From positions 2,294,001 through 2,358,000 of the forward strand of contig NZ_CP034433.1 of the NCBI RefSeq assembly GCF_003952345.1: 64,000 nucleotides of DNA, read 5' to 3'. The stretch comes from Iodobacter ciconiae (GTDB lineage: Bacteria > Pseudomonadota > Gammaproteobacteria > Burkholderiales > Chitinibacteraceae). This document shows positions 33,294 through 42,804 of this stretch, one piece after another. Below the pieces are notes generated by a model. That model saw only the letters and a program-made list of their open reading frames with translations. It had not been told where the DNA came from and did not search any database. Both the position numbers and the translations under genes were made by a program. Within the stretch, counting starts at the first letter, position 1. Every line of letters begins with the position of its first letter.

Positions 33294-33770
33294 CTACCCC
33301 TTAAAAGCCATCTTCTCCGCCATCATCAACCGTATATCCCGCCTTGCCTCTGCAGCGACCCAGCGCACTCTTTCATCATCGTTCCCCGGGATTAAAGGCG
33401 GAACCTGCACGGATTTACCATCATCGCCCATCGCCACCATCGTAAAATAACAGCTGTTGGTATGGCGCTCGGTATGGGTGCGGATATTTTCTGCCAACAC
33501 CCGGATGCCTACTTCCATCGAAGTGCGACCGGTGTAGTTGACGCTGGCCAAAAAATACACCAGCTCGCCCACAAAAATGGGCTGTTTAAAAGTAACCTGA
33601 TCTACCGACAGCGTCACCGCATACGCCCCCGCATAGCGGCTGGCACAGGCATAGGCCACCTGATCCAGCTCTTTTAGCAAAGCACCACCATGCACCTTGC
33701 CGGAGAAATTTGCCATATCCGGTGTCATCAGAACGGTCATCATCATTTGGTGCCGGGGAAGGTCTGACAT
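33294..33770 (-). CDS. Acyl-CoA thioesterase (hotdog fold, YciA/cytosolic type)
   Basis: A 158-residue hotdog-fold enzyme. The sequence TPDMANFSGKVHGGALLKELDQVAY carries the conserved asparagine and HGG active-site element, followed by TLSVDQVTFKQPIFVGELVYF and the strand SCYFTMVAM. It hydrolyses acyl-CoA to free acid and CoA; chain-length preference is not visible. It converges with groEL across the shared terminator. Confidence 0.9.
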   Translation of the reverse strand: MSDLPRHQMMMTVLMTPDMANFSGKVHGGALLKELDQVAYACASRYAGAYAVTLSVDQVTFKQPIFVGELVYFLASVNYTGRTSMEVGIRVLAENIRTHTERHTNSCYFTMVAMGDDGKSVQVPPLIPGNDDERVRWVAAEARRDIRLMMAEKMAFKG

Positions 33771-33989
33771 GCTGCATCCTTTATGTATTTTTATTACAGC
33801 ATAGCGCGAGGGCGGGAAATAAAGTGATTAAATCTACGATTTATGCTGGGATTGATTCATCAATCATCTGACTATAAAAGGCAGTTTGAACACAAAAAAA
33901 CAGCAAGCCCATCCCCCAAAGCTAGCTTTGGTTGAACGCAGGTGAAGCTTGTGTCAATGACGGACACCATGACATTAAGCGTCAGTTTA

Positions 33990-34358
33990 TTACTTCAGCT
34001 CAAATTCTCTTGCGAACACCGCAGGGGCTACATCGTTTAGGCGGGAATGGTGCCGCTGCCAGTTATAAAAAATCTCGATATATTCAGTAATCTCTTCCTG
34101 CGCTTCGATGCGCGTTTTGTAACGCCGGTGGTGTACCAATTCATTCTTCAACGTACCCCAGAAGCTTTCCATAGGCGCGTTGTCATAACAACTCCCTTTG
34201 CGACTCATTGATAGCCGCAGACCCGCATTGATGGCCTGTTTTTGGTAGCTACGCGCGCAGTACTGACTGCCACGATCAGAATGTAAAATCAGTCCCTTGA
34301 CTGGGCGCTTATTGGCCAAAGCCAGTGTTAAAGCCGCACTCACCAATTCTTTGGTCAT
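33990..34358 (-). pseudogene. IS3-family transposase OrfB, C-terminal fragment
   Basis: 122 residues of the rve integrase core: GLILHSDRGSQYCARSYQ holds the second catalytic aspartate, and SMSRKGSCYDNAPMESFWGTLKNEL the final glutamate. The first catalytic aspartate and the HTH_21 region are missing. Confidence 0.9.
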
Positions 34359-34362
34359 GCGG

Positions 34363-34680
34363 GAGCCTTGTGCATACCTGGCAAGGCTTCCCTGGCAAAG
34401 TACGCGGTGGCTTTTTTAATAAATCACGCTCCATACGCGCCTCTGCCAATTCGCGGCGTAAGCGGGCAATTTCTTGCTCCTGCGTACTAACAGCAGCGCC
34501 CCCTAACGGCTCGACAGCCTTTAACTGACCATTTTAGCGAGTCGAACCCAATTGCCCAGAGATTGCTCGGGGATGCTCAATAGCCTCGCGGCTTCAGGCG
34601 TGCTATGCCCTTTTTCCAGAACCAGTTTCACAGCTTCGGCACGAAATTCTGCGGTATATTCTGCTCATCACTACCTCCAT
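34363..34680 (-). pseudogene. IS3-family OrfA remnant with frameshifts
   Basis: Minus-strand translation gives YTAEFRAEAVKLVLEKGH, then ARLLSIPEQSLGNWVRLAK (helix-turn-helix), a break, then EQEIARLRRELAEARMERD (leucine zipper). The break is at an AAAA run near 34537 where five A would keep the frame (LAKNGQLKAVEP). There is also a mismatch between the nearest ATG and the first part of the frame. Confidence 0.75.
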
Positions 34681-34792
34681 ACACTGACTTTACAGGATTG
34701 AAGGTGTCCGTTATTCCCAGCAGGCCTCAGTATTGTTGTTGATTTTTCTTAACGCACATGGGGCTTTAGCAACCCATATCAATTTCCCCCAA

Positions 34793-35260
34793 TCAAAACC
34801 AAGCCCCACCATGCGCCCCCAGCACGCCGCCAAATGTAGCAATCAGCCCCAAAGCCAGCAGGGCGTAATGTAAGTTCTGTAGCAGCCGCAATGTGCCCTG
34901 CGGATCTTGCTGGGCTCGCCGGTGCAGCCAGCGGTGAATCACAAAAGGCTCCAGCACAAACAGCATCAGGGTAAACACCGCCCAGGTGAGGATCATCGCC
35001 CACAACCACCAGCTGTCTAATAAGCGGCTCCAGCTATCCGTCAGCCACAGCATCGCCACACCTGACAACATGGCCAGCTGCGTCATCCACTTGGCCTGAT
35101 TACCAAAGCGTTGCTCCAAGAGTTCAAAAGTAGCGTAATCCTGCTGATGGCGGCGCAGAGCAGGCAGCAGCACCAGCGTGACAAAAGCCACCCCGCCTAT
35201 CCATAGCAAAACGGATAACACATGCACAGCGCGAAGCATGGCGTAGCTATTAAGAGTCAT
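34793..35260 (-). CDS. CopD-like integral membrane protein
   Basis: A 155-residue protein with four predicted membrane helices. It begins TLNSYAMLRAVHVLSVLLWIGGVAFVT with a histidine in the first helix (RAVHVL), as in CopD-family/DUF2269-type membrane proteins, and has further histidines (FVIHRWLHRR, NLHYALLALG). The role is unknown; copper or haem handling is typical of the fold. Start at 35260 (MTLNSYA) is preferred over 35278. It lies beside the IS3 remnant and is not obviously part of the lip operon. Confidence 0.7.
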   Translation of the reverse strand: MTLNSYAMLRAVHVLSVLLWIGGVAFVTLVLLPALRRHQQDYATFELLEQRFGNQAKWMTQLAMLSGVAMLWLTDSWSRLLDSWWLWAMILTWAVFTLMLFVLEPFVIHRWLHRRAQQDPQGTLRLLQNLHYALLALGLIATFGGVLGAHGGAWF

Positions 35261-35424
35261 GGCGTTTGCCTGAAGCAAAACGCTGATTTTACGCGGCTTT
35301 GCTTATAAAGGCCTTGAGTCAGATCGAGAAGCAGACAGATTTATGAATGGACAAGAGCAACTCATCGCTCATTCTGGCAGCTTACACCGCCCTATAGAGA
35401 TTAAATAATGCTGGCTTAAGGGAC

Positions 35425-35451
35425 AAAAAAATGCCACCTGTGCAGGTGGCA
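35425..35451 (-). terminator. Rho-independent terminator of the lip operon
   Basis: Minus strand: TGCCACCTG-CA-CAGGTGGCA followed by TTTTTTT, 17 bp past the lipA stop. Confidence 0.93.
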
Positions 35452-35467
35452 GTCCGGCTGACGAGGA

Positions 35468-36436
35468 TTAAACCCCTGCGCCGTGCGCTTGTTCATCTGC
35501 ATGGTAGCTCGATCGCACCATCGCCCCCACGGCAGCATGTTTAAAGCCGATCTCGTAAGCGAATTTTTCAAAAGCTTTAAACTGATCCGGGTGCACATAA
35601 CGCAGCACTGGCAGGTGACCAGTAGCGGTAGGTTGCAGGTATTGGCCGATGGTGATCATGTCTACATCGTGAGCACGCAGATCGTGCATTACCTGAATCA
35701 CTTCTTCATCGGTTTCACCAAGGCCGACCATAATGCCGGATTTGGTCCGCACATCCGGGTACATGGCTTTAAAGTTTTTCAGCAGATCTAAAGAATGCTG
35801 GTAATCCGAGCCAGGGCGCGCTTGCTTATAGAGGCGCGGTGCGGTTTCCAGATTGTGGTTTAAGACATCAGGCAGTGCCTGTTTAAACAGATCCAGCGCA
35901 ATATCCAGGCGGCCACGGAAATCGGGCACCAGCACTTCAATCTGGGTATTGGGCGATTGCAGGCGCGATTGCATAATGCAATCCACAAAGTGCTGCGCGC
36001 CACCATCACGTAAATCATCACGATCTACCGAAGTAATCACTACATATTTAAGCTTCAGCGCGGCAATGGTTTCGCCCAGATGCACCGGCTCTTGCGCATC
36101 GAGCGGATTAGGCCGGCCATGACCTACATCGCAAAACGGGCAGCGGCGGGTGCAGATATCACCCATGATCATAAAGGTGGCCGTGCCCTTGCCAAAGCAT
36201 TCGCCAATATTGGGACAGGCCGCCTCTTCGCAAACCGTATGCAGCTTTTGGTTACGCAGAATTTGTTTGATTTCACCAAAGCGGCCATTTAAAGATGGCG
36301 CTTGCACACGAATCCAGTCGGGCTTTTTGATGCGCTCATCCAGCTGCACAATCTTGATCGGGATACGGGCCGTTTTGGCTTCACCCTTGAGCTTTACGCC
36401 CACTTCTTTCGATGGCTGTTTGATGTCTTGAGTCAT
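35468..36436 (-). CDS. lipA: Lipoyl synthase
   Basis: A 322-residue radical SAM enzyme that inserts two sulfurs into octanoyl groups on E2 and H proteins. Auxiliary cluster cysteines are in [12 protein letters not shown], and the radical SAM cluster in [11 protein letters not shown] use the ATG at 36436 (MTQDIKQPS) rather than 36475, which adds 13 residues. It follows lipB after about 54 bp; together they form the octanoyl transfer and sulfur insertion route. Confidence 0.97.
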   Translation of the reverse strand: MTQDIKQPSKEVGVKLKGEAKTARIPIKIVQLDERIKKPDWIRVQAPSLNGRFGEIKQILRNQKLHTVCEEAACPNIGECFGKGTATFMIMGDICTRRCPFCDVGHGRPNPLDAQEPVHLGETIAALKLKYVVITSVDRDDLRDGGAQHFVDCIMQSRLQSPNTQIEVLVPDFRGRLDIALDLFKQALPDVLNHNLETAPRLYKQARPGSDYQHSLDLLKNFKAMYPDVRTKSGIMVGLGETDEEVIQVMHDLRAHDVDMITIGQYLQPTATGHLPVLRYVHPDQFKAFEKFAYEIGFKHAAVGAMVRSSYHADEQAHGAGV

Positions 36437-36490
36437 GGCTGATCGCTGGCTGAGTAGGGGAACAGGCTTTAGCAAAGCTTTGCCGCATTT

Positions 36491-37141
36491 TTAAAGCGCT
36501 AATGGCTCTGTTTCTGTTAAGGGTTTGATCTGGCTGGCTATTTTTTCGGCAAGTTTACCGGCAATTGTGACTGATGTCGCATCGCTGACAAAATCACTCA
36601 GCTGAGTTACCCGCATACCGGCGTAGCCGCAGGGATTTATCCAGTCAAAGGGTGTTAAATCCATGTTCACATTCAGGGCTAAGCCGTGGTAGCTGCAACC
36701 TTTGCGTATCCGTAATCCTAAGGAAGCAATTTTTGCTTCGCCCAATTTGGGATTCACATATACACCGGGTGCATCCACTTTACCGTAAGCTGTGACGCCA
36801 AAATCGGCAAGGGTATCTATTACAGATTGCTCTAGTTTTCTGACCAGCTCACGCACACCCAGACCATTTCGGCGTAAATCCAGCAGCACATAGGCCACCA
36901 CCTGCCCCGGGCCGTGGTAAGTAATCTGCCCTCCTCTGTCGATTTGCACCACAGGGATATTTGTGGCGGCAATCAGATGCTCAGGCTTACCCGCCTGACC
37001 CTGGGTATAAACCGGCGGGTGCTCCACCAGCCAGATTTCATCGGGGGTATCGGCACTACGGCCATCTGTGAATGTCTGCATGGCCCGCCAGGTTGGCTCG
37101 TATTCCAGCATGCCAAGCTGTTTAATAATGAGCTCCGGCAC
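36491..37141 (-). CDS. lipB: Octanoyl-[acyl-carrier-protein]-protein N-octanoyltransferase
   Basis: A 216-residue LipB, moving octanoate from ACP to lipoate-dependent enzymes. Signatures are [21 protein letters not shown] and [25 protein letters not shown], with the catalytic lysine in AKIAS and the cysteine in NPCGYAGM. It starts with GTG at 37141 directly after the TGA stop of ybeD (TGAGTG), so translation is probably coupled. Confidence 0.97.
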   Translation of the reverse strand: MPELIIKQLGMLEYEPTWRAMQTFTDGRSADTPDEIWLVEHPPVYTQGQAGKPEHLIAATNIPVVQIDRGGQITYHGPGQVVAYVLLDLRRNGLGVRELVRKLEQSVIDTLADFGVTAYGKVDAPGVYVNPKLGEAKIASLGLRIRKGCSYHGLALNVNMDLTPFDWINPCGYAGMRVTQLSDFVSDATSVTIAGKLAEKIASQIKPLTETEPLAL

Positions 37142-37429
37142 TCACATCACCATCTTCACGAGCGGATGGGCGCGTAAGGCGGTATCAAGCGCATTCACTT
37201 CGTCAGCAGATTGATAAGTGGCCGATAAAGTCACCGAAATAAAGCTGCCGCCACTGCTGGTGCGTACCGAAATCCATTCTTCTTTAAACTCAGTGATATG
37301 CAGCACCGCCAGCTCTTTCACTGCGGCATGAAACTCATCATGCGGCACATCTTTATGGCTGATCGCCTTCATTGGCAACTCGGCCGGAAACTCAACTAAA
37401 TCGGCCAGATTGGGCGCGTCTTGACTCAT
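37142..37429 (-). CDS. ybeD: YbeD-like DUF493 family protein
   Basis: A 95-residue ACT-like small protein of the DUF493 (YbeD) family, recognised by VEFPAELPMKAISHKD, VRTSSGGSFISVTLSATYQS and ALRAHPLVKMVM. YbeD genes lie between dacA and lipB in many proteobacteria, as here. A regulatory role in lipoate metabolism is often assumed but unproven. Confidence 0.92.
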   Translation of the reverse strand: MSQDAPNLADLVEFPAELPMKAISHKDVPHDEFHAAVKELAVLHITEFKEEWISVRTSSGGSFISVTLSATYQSADEVNALDTALRAHPLVKMVM

Positions 37430-37444
37430 TATTAATACCCTTTT

Positions 37445-38319
37445 TTACTCTGCACCGAGGCGCATTGCCCCGTTTTTAAATACTTGAAAATAGCCATACA
37501 TGGCTTGATACAGCGGCCCCGGCTGCCCTGTGCCCACGCTCTGACCATCTAAGCTCACAACCGCCAGCACTTCTTTGGATGAAGAAGTCAGCCAGATTTC
37601 ATCAGCAAGCCTGACTGTTGCTTCACTAATCGGGCGAATCTCGAGCGGCATATTATGCTGCCTGGCCAGCTCTATCACCAAATCATAAGTAATACCAGTC
37701 AACATTAAATGGCTGGGGGCGGGGCAAGCAGCACGCCCTCTTTCACCACTAAGATGTTGCTGGATGCGCCTTCTATCAAGAGGCCATCCCGAAAAAGAAT
37801 AGTTTCAGCCACACCAGCATCTACAGCCTGCTGCTTGAGTAAAACATTTGCCAGCAAAGAAATCGCCTTGATATTGCAGCGCTGCCAGCGAATATCATCG
37901 CTAGATACCGCCGCCACACCACACTCAACAGCATCTGATGCCGGAGGCAGTAATTCATCGGCAAACATAAACACCGTCGGCTCGGTGTTAACCGGAAAAG
38001 CATGATTACGCGGAAAAGCCGGGCCCCGGCTGATTTGCACATAGACGCTTTGATCCGCAAAACTTTGCCGAGCGATCAGCTCTTGAATCAAAGCCGCCCA
38101 TTGCTCAGCCCCGTAAGGGTTGGGTATATTGATCGCCGCCAGACAGGCCGCCAGGCGGCGCAGATGTTCGGTCAGCCTTAAAGGGCGGCGATCATAAACA
38201 GGAATCGCTTCATAGATCCCATCACCAAACAAAAATCCGCGATCCAAAACAGAAATCTGCAAATCGGCCAATGGCGCAAAGCGACCATTTAAAAAACCAA
38301 CCAGGGGAGGGAAATCCAT
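37445..38319 (-). pseudogene. dat: D-amino acid aminotransferase (class IV), frameshifted
   Basis: A class IV PLP aminotransferase in two frames. The first has SVLDRGFLFGDGIYEAIPVYDRR, VYVQISRGPAFPRNHAF, the PLP-lysine region NIKAISLLANVL, and EGASSNILVV. It then ends at a C run (about 37716-37726) where one more C on the coding strand restores VLLAPPPSHLMLTGITYDLV. Restoring it gives 291 residues, normal for the family. The second frame (37445-37705) begins with an ATG overlapping the stop (TAATG). The ATG at 38319 has GAGGAG seven bases upstream. The neighbourhood (dacC, ybeD, lip genes) is the usual one. Confidence 0.87.
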
Positions 38320-38340
38320 AAAGCGCTCCTCACTACTCAA

Positions 38341-38453
38341 AAACCATAAATCCTGAACACGGAAAAAAACGAGTTAAAAAGAGGAGAACCCTCCAGGTTT
38401 TCTCCGTGAAACTCCGTATTCTCTGTGTACTCCGTGGTTCAAGGTCTCGGTTT
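38341..38453. repeat. CACAGAG/CTCCGTG palindrome between dat and dacC
   Basis: A diverged member of the 100-120 bp palindrome family: AACACGGAAAAAA...GAGGAGAACC in the left arm and GGTTTTCTCCGTGAAACTCCGTATTCTCTGTG...CTCCGTGGTTC in the right arm. The left arm is more eroded than in the copies flanking prfA. Confidence 0.65.
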
Positions 38454-38467
38454 AAAGCCATCCAAGA

Positions 38468-39613
38468 TCAACCAAAAATCGATTTAAACCACAAACGGAT
38501 TGAATCCCAGGCGCGGCCGAAGATATTTGCTTCGGGTACTTCTTCCAGTGCCACCACCGGCAATTCAACGAGCGGCTTATCGTTTAAGCTCACCATCAAT
38601 TTACCAACATTCTGGCCTACTTTAATCGGAGCAATCAGTGGCTGGGTGCTGGTAAAAGCCATTTTCAAGTTTTTAGCATCACCACGACCCACAGTGATAA
38701 AGCGGTCTTCCAAAAAGCCCACATTGACCTTATCTGATTTACCTTTCCAGACAGCTACGTTCGAAACGGCCTGCTTGGCAGCGTATAGACGAGGTGTTTC
38801 CTGAAACTGAATACCCCAGTTCAGCAATTTACTCGATTCGCTCGCGCGAACTTCATCACTGGCAGTGCCGACCACCACCGAGATCAAGCGACGGCCATCG
38901 CGCTTGGTTGAAGCGACAAGGTTATACCCAGCGCTGGCGGTATGGCCGGTTTTCATGCCATCCACAAAAGGATCACGGTAGAGCAACAGATTACGGTTAG
39001 GCTGCCTGATATTGTTATAAGCGAATTCTTTCATCGAGTAGATAGGATAGAACTCGGGGAAATCATGAATGATGGCAGTAGCAAGCTTGGCTAAATCACC
39101 CACAGTCATATAGTGATCAGGATCTGGCAAGCCGGTGCTGTTTTTAAAATTGGTGCCGTTCATGCCAAGGCGTTTGGCTTCTTTAGTCATCAGCTGGGCA
39201 AAAACCTCTTCACTGCCGGCAATGGCTTCGGCCAGCGTAACGCAGGCATCGTTACCACTTTGCACGATCATGCCCTTGATCAGATCATCTACCGTGGCCG
39301 GTTTTTTAGGATCCAGAAACATGCGCGAGCCTTCGGTGCGCCAGCCTTTATCCGAAACGGTAAGCTGCTGATCCAGCTTTAACTTACCTTCTTTTACAAA
39401 TTTAAACGTAAGGTAAGCCGTCATCAGTTTGGTTAAAGATGCAGGCTCTACACGCATCTCCGGGTCGCGCCCGGCAAGCTGGATGCCACTTTGATAATCG
39501 GTAAGTAAATAAGCTTTTGCCGCAATATCCGGCACGGGCGGTACAAAAGCCTGTGCGGACGTTGCAATTAAAAGAGAAAAAACAACAGCAGGTGTAGCAA
39601 GACGAAAGATCAT
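38468..39613 (-). CDS. dacC: D-alanyl-D-alanine carboxypeptidase (PBP5/6 type)
   Basis: A 381-residue low-molecular-mass penicillin-binding protein that trims the terminal D-Ala from pentapeptides. A signal peptide ends at SAQA/FVPP. The three active-site motifs are SLTK (SxxK), SGN in IVQSGNDACVTLAEA, and KTG in KTGHTASAGYN. A C-terminal amphipathic helix (SIRLWFKSIFG) anchors it to the inner membrane. I start at the ATG at 39613; an upstream TTG at 39622 adds three residues. The symbol dacA would fit equally well. Confidence 0.95.
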   Translation of the reverse strand: MIFRLATPAVVFSLLIATSAQAFVPPVPDIAAKAYLLTDYQSGIQLAGRDPEMRVEPASLTKLMTAYLTFKFVKEGKLKLDQQLTVSDKGWRTEGSRMFLDPKKPATVDDLIKGMIVQSGNDACVTLAEAIAGSEEVFAQLMTKEAKRLGMNGTNFKNSTGLPDPDHYMTVGDLAKLATAIIHDFPEFYPIYSMKEFAYNNIRQPNRNLLLYRDPFVDGMKTGHTASAGYNLVASTKRDGRRLISVVVGTASDEVRASESSKLLNWGIQFQETPRLYAAKQAVSNVAVWKGKSDKVNVGFLEDRFITVGRGDAKNLKMAFTSTQPLIAPIKVGQNVGKLMVSLNDKPLVELPVVALEEVPEANIFGRAWDSIRLWFKSIFG

Positions 39614-40208
39614 GGCGGGCAATGTAATGGCTTAGAAAATAGGATTATAAAGGCAAGCGGCAGTGCATAACTGCCCGTAAGCAAGAATCAGTTTGTTAAT
39701 AACAACGATTCCTGTCACGCTAAGACAGCTACATAAATAATTACTTCATTGCAGTCAAAAAACCATAGAAAAGTTAACAAGTTGTAAATCACACGCAAGC
39801 ATAAGCTTGCCACCTCGCTAATTCGAATCTCAGACCATCAGCAAACTGCGGCCTTTATGCTTTTTTGCTGTCAAAAATTCAAACTATTCCAAATTGATTT
39901 TTTATCTGTTGGTAAGCCGTAGTTTAGCCTCCAAAAAAACCGGAACGGGTCCAAACACCTGCTGAAGCCATTTTGGAACAGCAGAATAGCCTGGGCAGAA
40001 ATGCGGTTGTTTTTGATAACACAGATAGCATGAGCAGCTGGGTAATTTATTCAGCTCCAAACGCACTGGCAGTGCCCTGACAAATGCATCACCTCCGCGC
40101 ATTCAATCAAGCGAACGAAACTCACACCATTTGAGAAACAGCAACATGCCAGCCTGGGCATTGGCCTGGCCTTGATGGCGGTCAATGTTCAAAGCAATCT
40201 GCACACAC
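39614..40208. other. Intergenic region upstream of dacC with a possible gene remnant
   Basis: The first 280 bp upstream of dacC are AT-rich and hold no gene. From about 39902 to 40205 two short minus-strand frames joined by TGAATG look like remnants: NIDRHQGQANAQAGMLL, and a cysteine-bearing piece with SCSCYLCYQKQPHFCPGYSAVP. I do not recognise the family. Confidence 0.35.
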
Positions 40209-41036
40209 CTAAAGCCTAATCTCCCCCTGACCAACCTCCACCACACGCCCGCCCACCTCTACCTGACACTCTGCACCAATGCTTAGCCGCAGATGAGCCA
40301 GGCGACCCACGCTATGGCCTTGGATCATGGTCGCGGCAAAAGGCAGAGTGATACCCTGTTCTAGTAAATAACCACCCAAATTGGCACAGGCAGAGCCGGT
40401 ACCATGATCTTCCACAATCTGCCCGTGCAGCAACCAGAAATAACGGGCGATAATGTCGCCATCCTGCCAGGCCCAGACTAAAGTGCCGTCCCGGTTACGC
40501 CCTTGCAGCACCACCTCGCTAAAATGCCGGCTGCTGGGCTGGCAGGCCTGCACGTCGGCGGCGCTGTTGAGCGGCACAATCAGCTGCTCGGTACCACTAT
40601 CCATAAACAGAGCTGGCCCGGCAAAAGCTTGCTGCGGCAAACCAAGAGCCAGGCCTAGTTCGGCAGCAGCTGGCCCGGCGCGATGCATGGCGGGGGTGGC
40701 GCAAAGTGTGACAACATCGCCAGCAAAGCGTAGCGGAATCACTCCGGCCTTCAGCTCTAAAGTCAGCTCGGCCTGTCCGTCGCGAATTACCGCTGCGGTA
40801 CCCAGGCTGGGGTGACCGGCAAAAGCCATTTCATTGATCGGGGTAAAAATTCTGACCTTGGCACTAGCTATGCAAGATGGGAAGACAAAAGTGGTTTCAG
40901 ATAAATTAAGCTGCGTCGCTAATAATTGCATAGTGGCATCATCCAGCCCGCTGGCGTCAGTAAACACAGCCAAAGGGTTGCCGGCAAAAAAACTCTCAGC
41001 AAAAACATTTACTAAACGATATGAATAAGTAGGCAT
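40209..41036 (-). CDS. PhzF family isomerase/epimerase
   Basis: A 275-residue two-domain diaminopimelate-epimerase-fold protein of the PhzF family. Hallmarks are YRLVNVFAESFFAGNPLAVF at the N-terminus, LNLSETTFVFPS with the conserved glutamate, FTPINEMAFAGHPSLGTAAV, and VEDHGTGSACANLGGYLL. PhzF isomerises an intermediate in phenazine synthesis, but most members outside phenazine clusters, as here, have unknown substrates. No phz genes are nearby. Confidence 0.92.
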   Translation of the reverse strand: MPTYSYRLVNVFAESFFAGNPLAVFTDASGLDDATMQLLATQLNLSETTFVFPSCIASAKVRIFTPINEMAFAGHPSLGTAAVIRDGQAELTLELKAGVIPLRFAGDVVTLCATPAMHRAGPAAAELGLALGLPQQAFAGPALFMDSGTEQLIVPLNSAADVQACQPSSRHFSEVVLQGRNRDGTLVWAWQDGDIIARYFWLLHGQIVEDHGTGSACANLGGYLLEQGITLPFAATMIQGHSVGRLAHLRLSIGAECQVEVGGRVVEVGQGEIRL

Positions 41037-41208
41037 CGTTTGCTCTCGTTATATTTGATAAAGCCACAATCTATGGCCACAGCATGCGGCATAAATATGG
41101 CAAAAAATAGTAGCAGATAAGCGATAAAACACCATGAAAGTGTGTGCACGTGGGATCAGTTGGAAAACAATTGCCAACGCCTTTCTCAGACATCAGAGCC
41201 AAGGTCTG

Positions 41209-41214
41209 TATAAT
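41209..41214 (+). promoter_or_regulatory. Possible -10 element for pcnB
   Basis: A perfect TATAAT lies 41 bp before the pcnB ATG. No good -35 is found at 16-18 bp, so the call is tentative. Confidence 0.4.
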
Positions 41215-41255
41215 ACGGCCGGACGCTTCGCAATTCGCCCTTACTTGGTTCAAAG

Positions 41256-42566
41256 ATGATTCGTAAATTGATCGGCAAGGTTTTACGCCGCCCAGGCAAA
41301 CGTGTGCTTCACGCAAAACACTACGGCATTCGCCGTGACCAACTTCATTCTGGCGCACTCAAAGTGTGCGATCGCTTGCAAGATGCTGGCTTTGAAGCCT
41401 ACATCGTTGGCGGTGCCATACGGGATTTGATGCTGGATAAATCACCCAAAGATTTTGATGTGGCCACCAGTGCCACGCCAGAGCAGGTACGCCACGTATT
41501 CCACCGCTCGCGCATTATTGGCCGCCGTTTTCGCATTGTGCATGTGCCCTTTGGTGAAGAAATCATCGAAGTCACCACCTTTCGTGGAGCAAGCGAAGCC
41601 CCGACTGACGCTTCGGGCCGCATCTTGCGCGACAATGCCTATGGTGATATTGAAGAAGATGCTTCCCGCCGTGATTTCACCGTCAACGCGCTGTATTACA
41701 ACCCGCGCACAGAGGAAATTCTGGACTTCCACCATGGCGTGTCTGATCTGGAAAACAAACGCCTGACTATTATCGGCGACCCGGATATACGTTACCGCGA
41801 AGACCCGGTGCGGATGTTGCGCGCCATTCGTCTTTCGGCCAAGCTAGGTCTGAGTATTGCACCTGCTACCAAAACACCGATTCTGATTCACGCCAAGCTT
41901 CTGGAAAACATCCCTTCAGCACGTTTATTTGATGAAATGATGAAGCTGTTATTGTCCGGCAGTGCATGGACGTGTTTGATGTCGTTGCGCGAAAATGGCC
42001 TGCATAAGCTGCTGTTTCCTCTATTAGAAAAACAACTCTCCAGGCCCGATACCACCACTTTTTTACGCAAAGCTTTAGAGAGTACCGATCAGCGCATTAA
42101 TGAAGACATGCCTGTTTCTGCCGGTTATATTTTTGCAGCCCTGCTCTGGCATGAAGTAGAAGCTGACTGGATTAAACGTCAGGCTGCGGGTGAATATCCT
42201 GTGCCCGCCCTTGTTGAAGCCATGAATACGGTTGAGAGCAAGGTGCAAAAGCGCATGGCGATTCCGAATCGCTACGGCGCGGCCATGAAAGAGATCTGGC
42301 TGTTGCAACCGCGTTTTGAGCAGCGTGTAGGCACTCGCCCATGGCGCTTGATGGAGCAACAACGCTTTCGTGCAGCCTACGACTTTTTGATGCTGCGCGC
42401 AGAGTGCGGCATGGTTGAAAACTCGCTGGGTGACTGGTGGACGCGTTTTCAGAATGCCGACGAAGACACACGCATGGCCCTGATGGCTGCCGCTACGGAC
42501 AAACCAGCGGGAGCGCATGCCAAAAAGCGCCGCCGCCGTAAGCCAAACAACCCGAAAGGCGAATAA
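41256..42566 (+). CDS. pcnB: Poly(A) polymerase I
   Basis: A 436-residue PcnB, which adds 3' poly(A) tails to RNAs and promotes their decay. The nucleotidyltransferase head contains AYIVGGAIRDLMLDKSPKDFDVATSATPEQV with the catalytic DxD, then RRFRIVHVPFGEEIIEVTTFR and RRDFTVNALYYNP, followed by RYREDPVRMLRAIR. It ends in a basic tail (AKKRRRRKPNNPKGE) typical of PcnB rather than of the CCA-adding enzyme. folK, panB and panC follow, a conserved order. Confidence 0.96.
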   Translation: MIRKLIGKVLRRPGKRVLHAKHYGIRRDQLHSGALKVCDRLQDAGFEAYIVGGAIRDLMLDKSPKDFDVATSATPEQVRHVFHRSRIIGRRFRIVHVPFGEEIIEVTTFRGASEAPTDASGRILRDNAYGDIEEDASRRDFTVNALYYNPRTEEILDFHHGVSDLENKRLTIIGDPDIRYREDPVRMLRAIRLSAKLGLSIAPATKTPILIHAKLLENIPSARLFDEMMKLLLSGSAWTCLMSLRENGLHKLLFPLLEKQLSRPDTTTFLRKALESTDQRINEDMPVSAGYIFAALLWHEVEADWIKRQAAGEYPVPALVEAMNTVESKVQKRMAIPNRYGAAMKEIWLLQPRFEQRVGTRPWRLMEQQRFRAAYDFLMLRAECGMVENSLGDWWTRFQNADEDTRMALMAAATDKPAGAHAKKRRRRKPNNPKGE

Positions 42567-42755
42567 ATAAAGCCCAGATCCTAGGTATCAGGGCATCCGC
42601 CCTGAGGAAAAAATGCCTGGAAAAAAGCAGCTTTTTTTCTAGTGGGGTCTGAAGTTTCACAGTCCGACCAGTAAAATCATCAGAACAATGAATCAAAACC
42701 TGGCCCTGATGATTTTCTGTGTTCCGCTTCTCAACTCTGGCTTCTCCGTGTCTAC

Positions 42756-42783
42756 AGACCGCAGATTTTGGGGGTCTTTTTTT
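42756..42783 (+). terminator. Possible terminator between pcnB and folK
   Basis: AGACC-GCAGATTTTGGG-GGTCT followed by TTTTTT. The stem is only five to six base pairs, so termination may be partial. Confidence 0.45.
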
Positions 42784-42804
42784 AAATAGGTAATGGATTA
42801 CCCA

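Larger units (their letters stand above)
33952..34719 (-). mobile_element. IS3-family insertion sequence remnant
   Basis: Ends beginning TG match in 14 of 17 bases as inverted repeats: 33952-33968 (…GACGGACACC) and 34703-34719. At 768 bp it is clearly shorter than a full IS3 element. It holds a frameshifted orfA (34363-34680) and only the C-terminal half of orfB (33990-34358), so an internal deletion has removed the front of the transposase. Not autonomous. Confidence 0.85.

Noticed and set aside
39821..39840. TTCGAATC resembling a tRNA T loop upstream of dacC
   Set aside because: No cloverleaf can be drawn in either direction.
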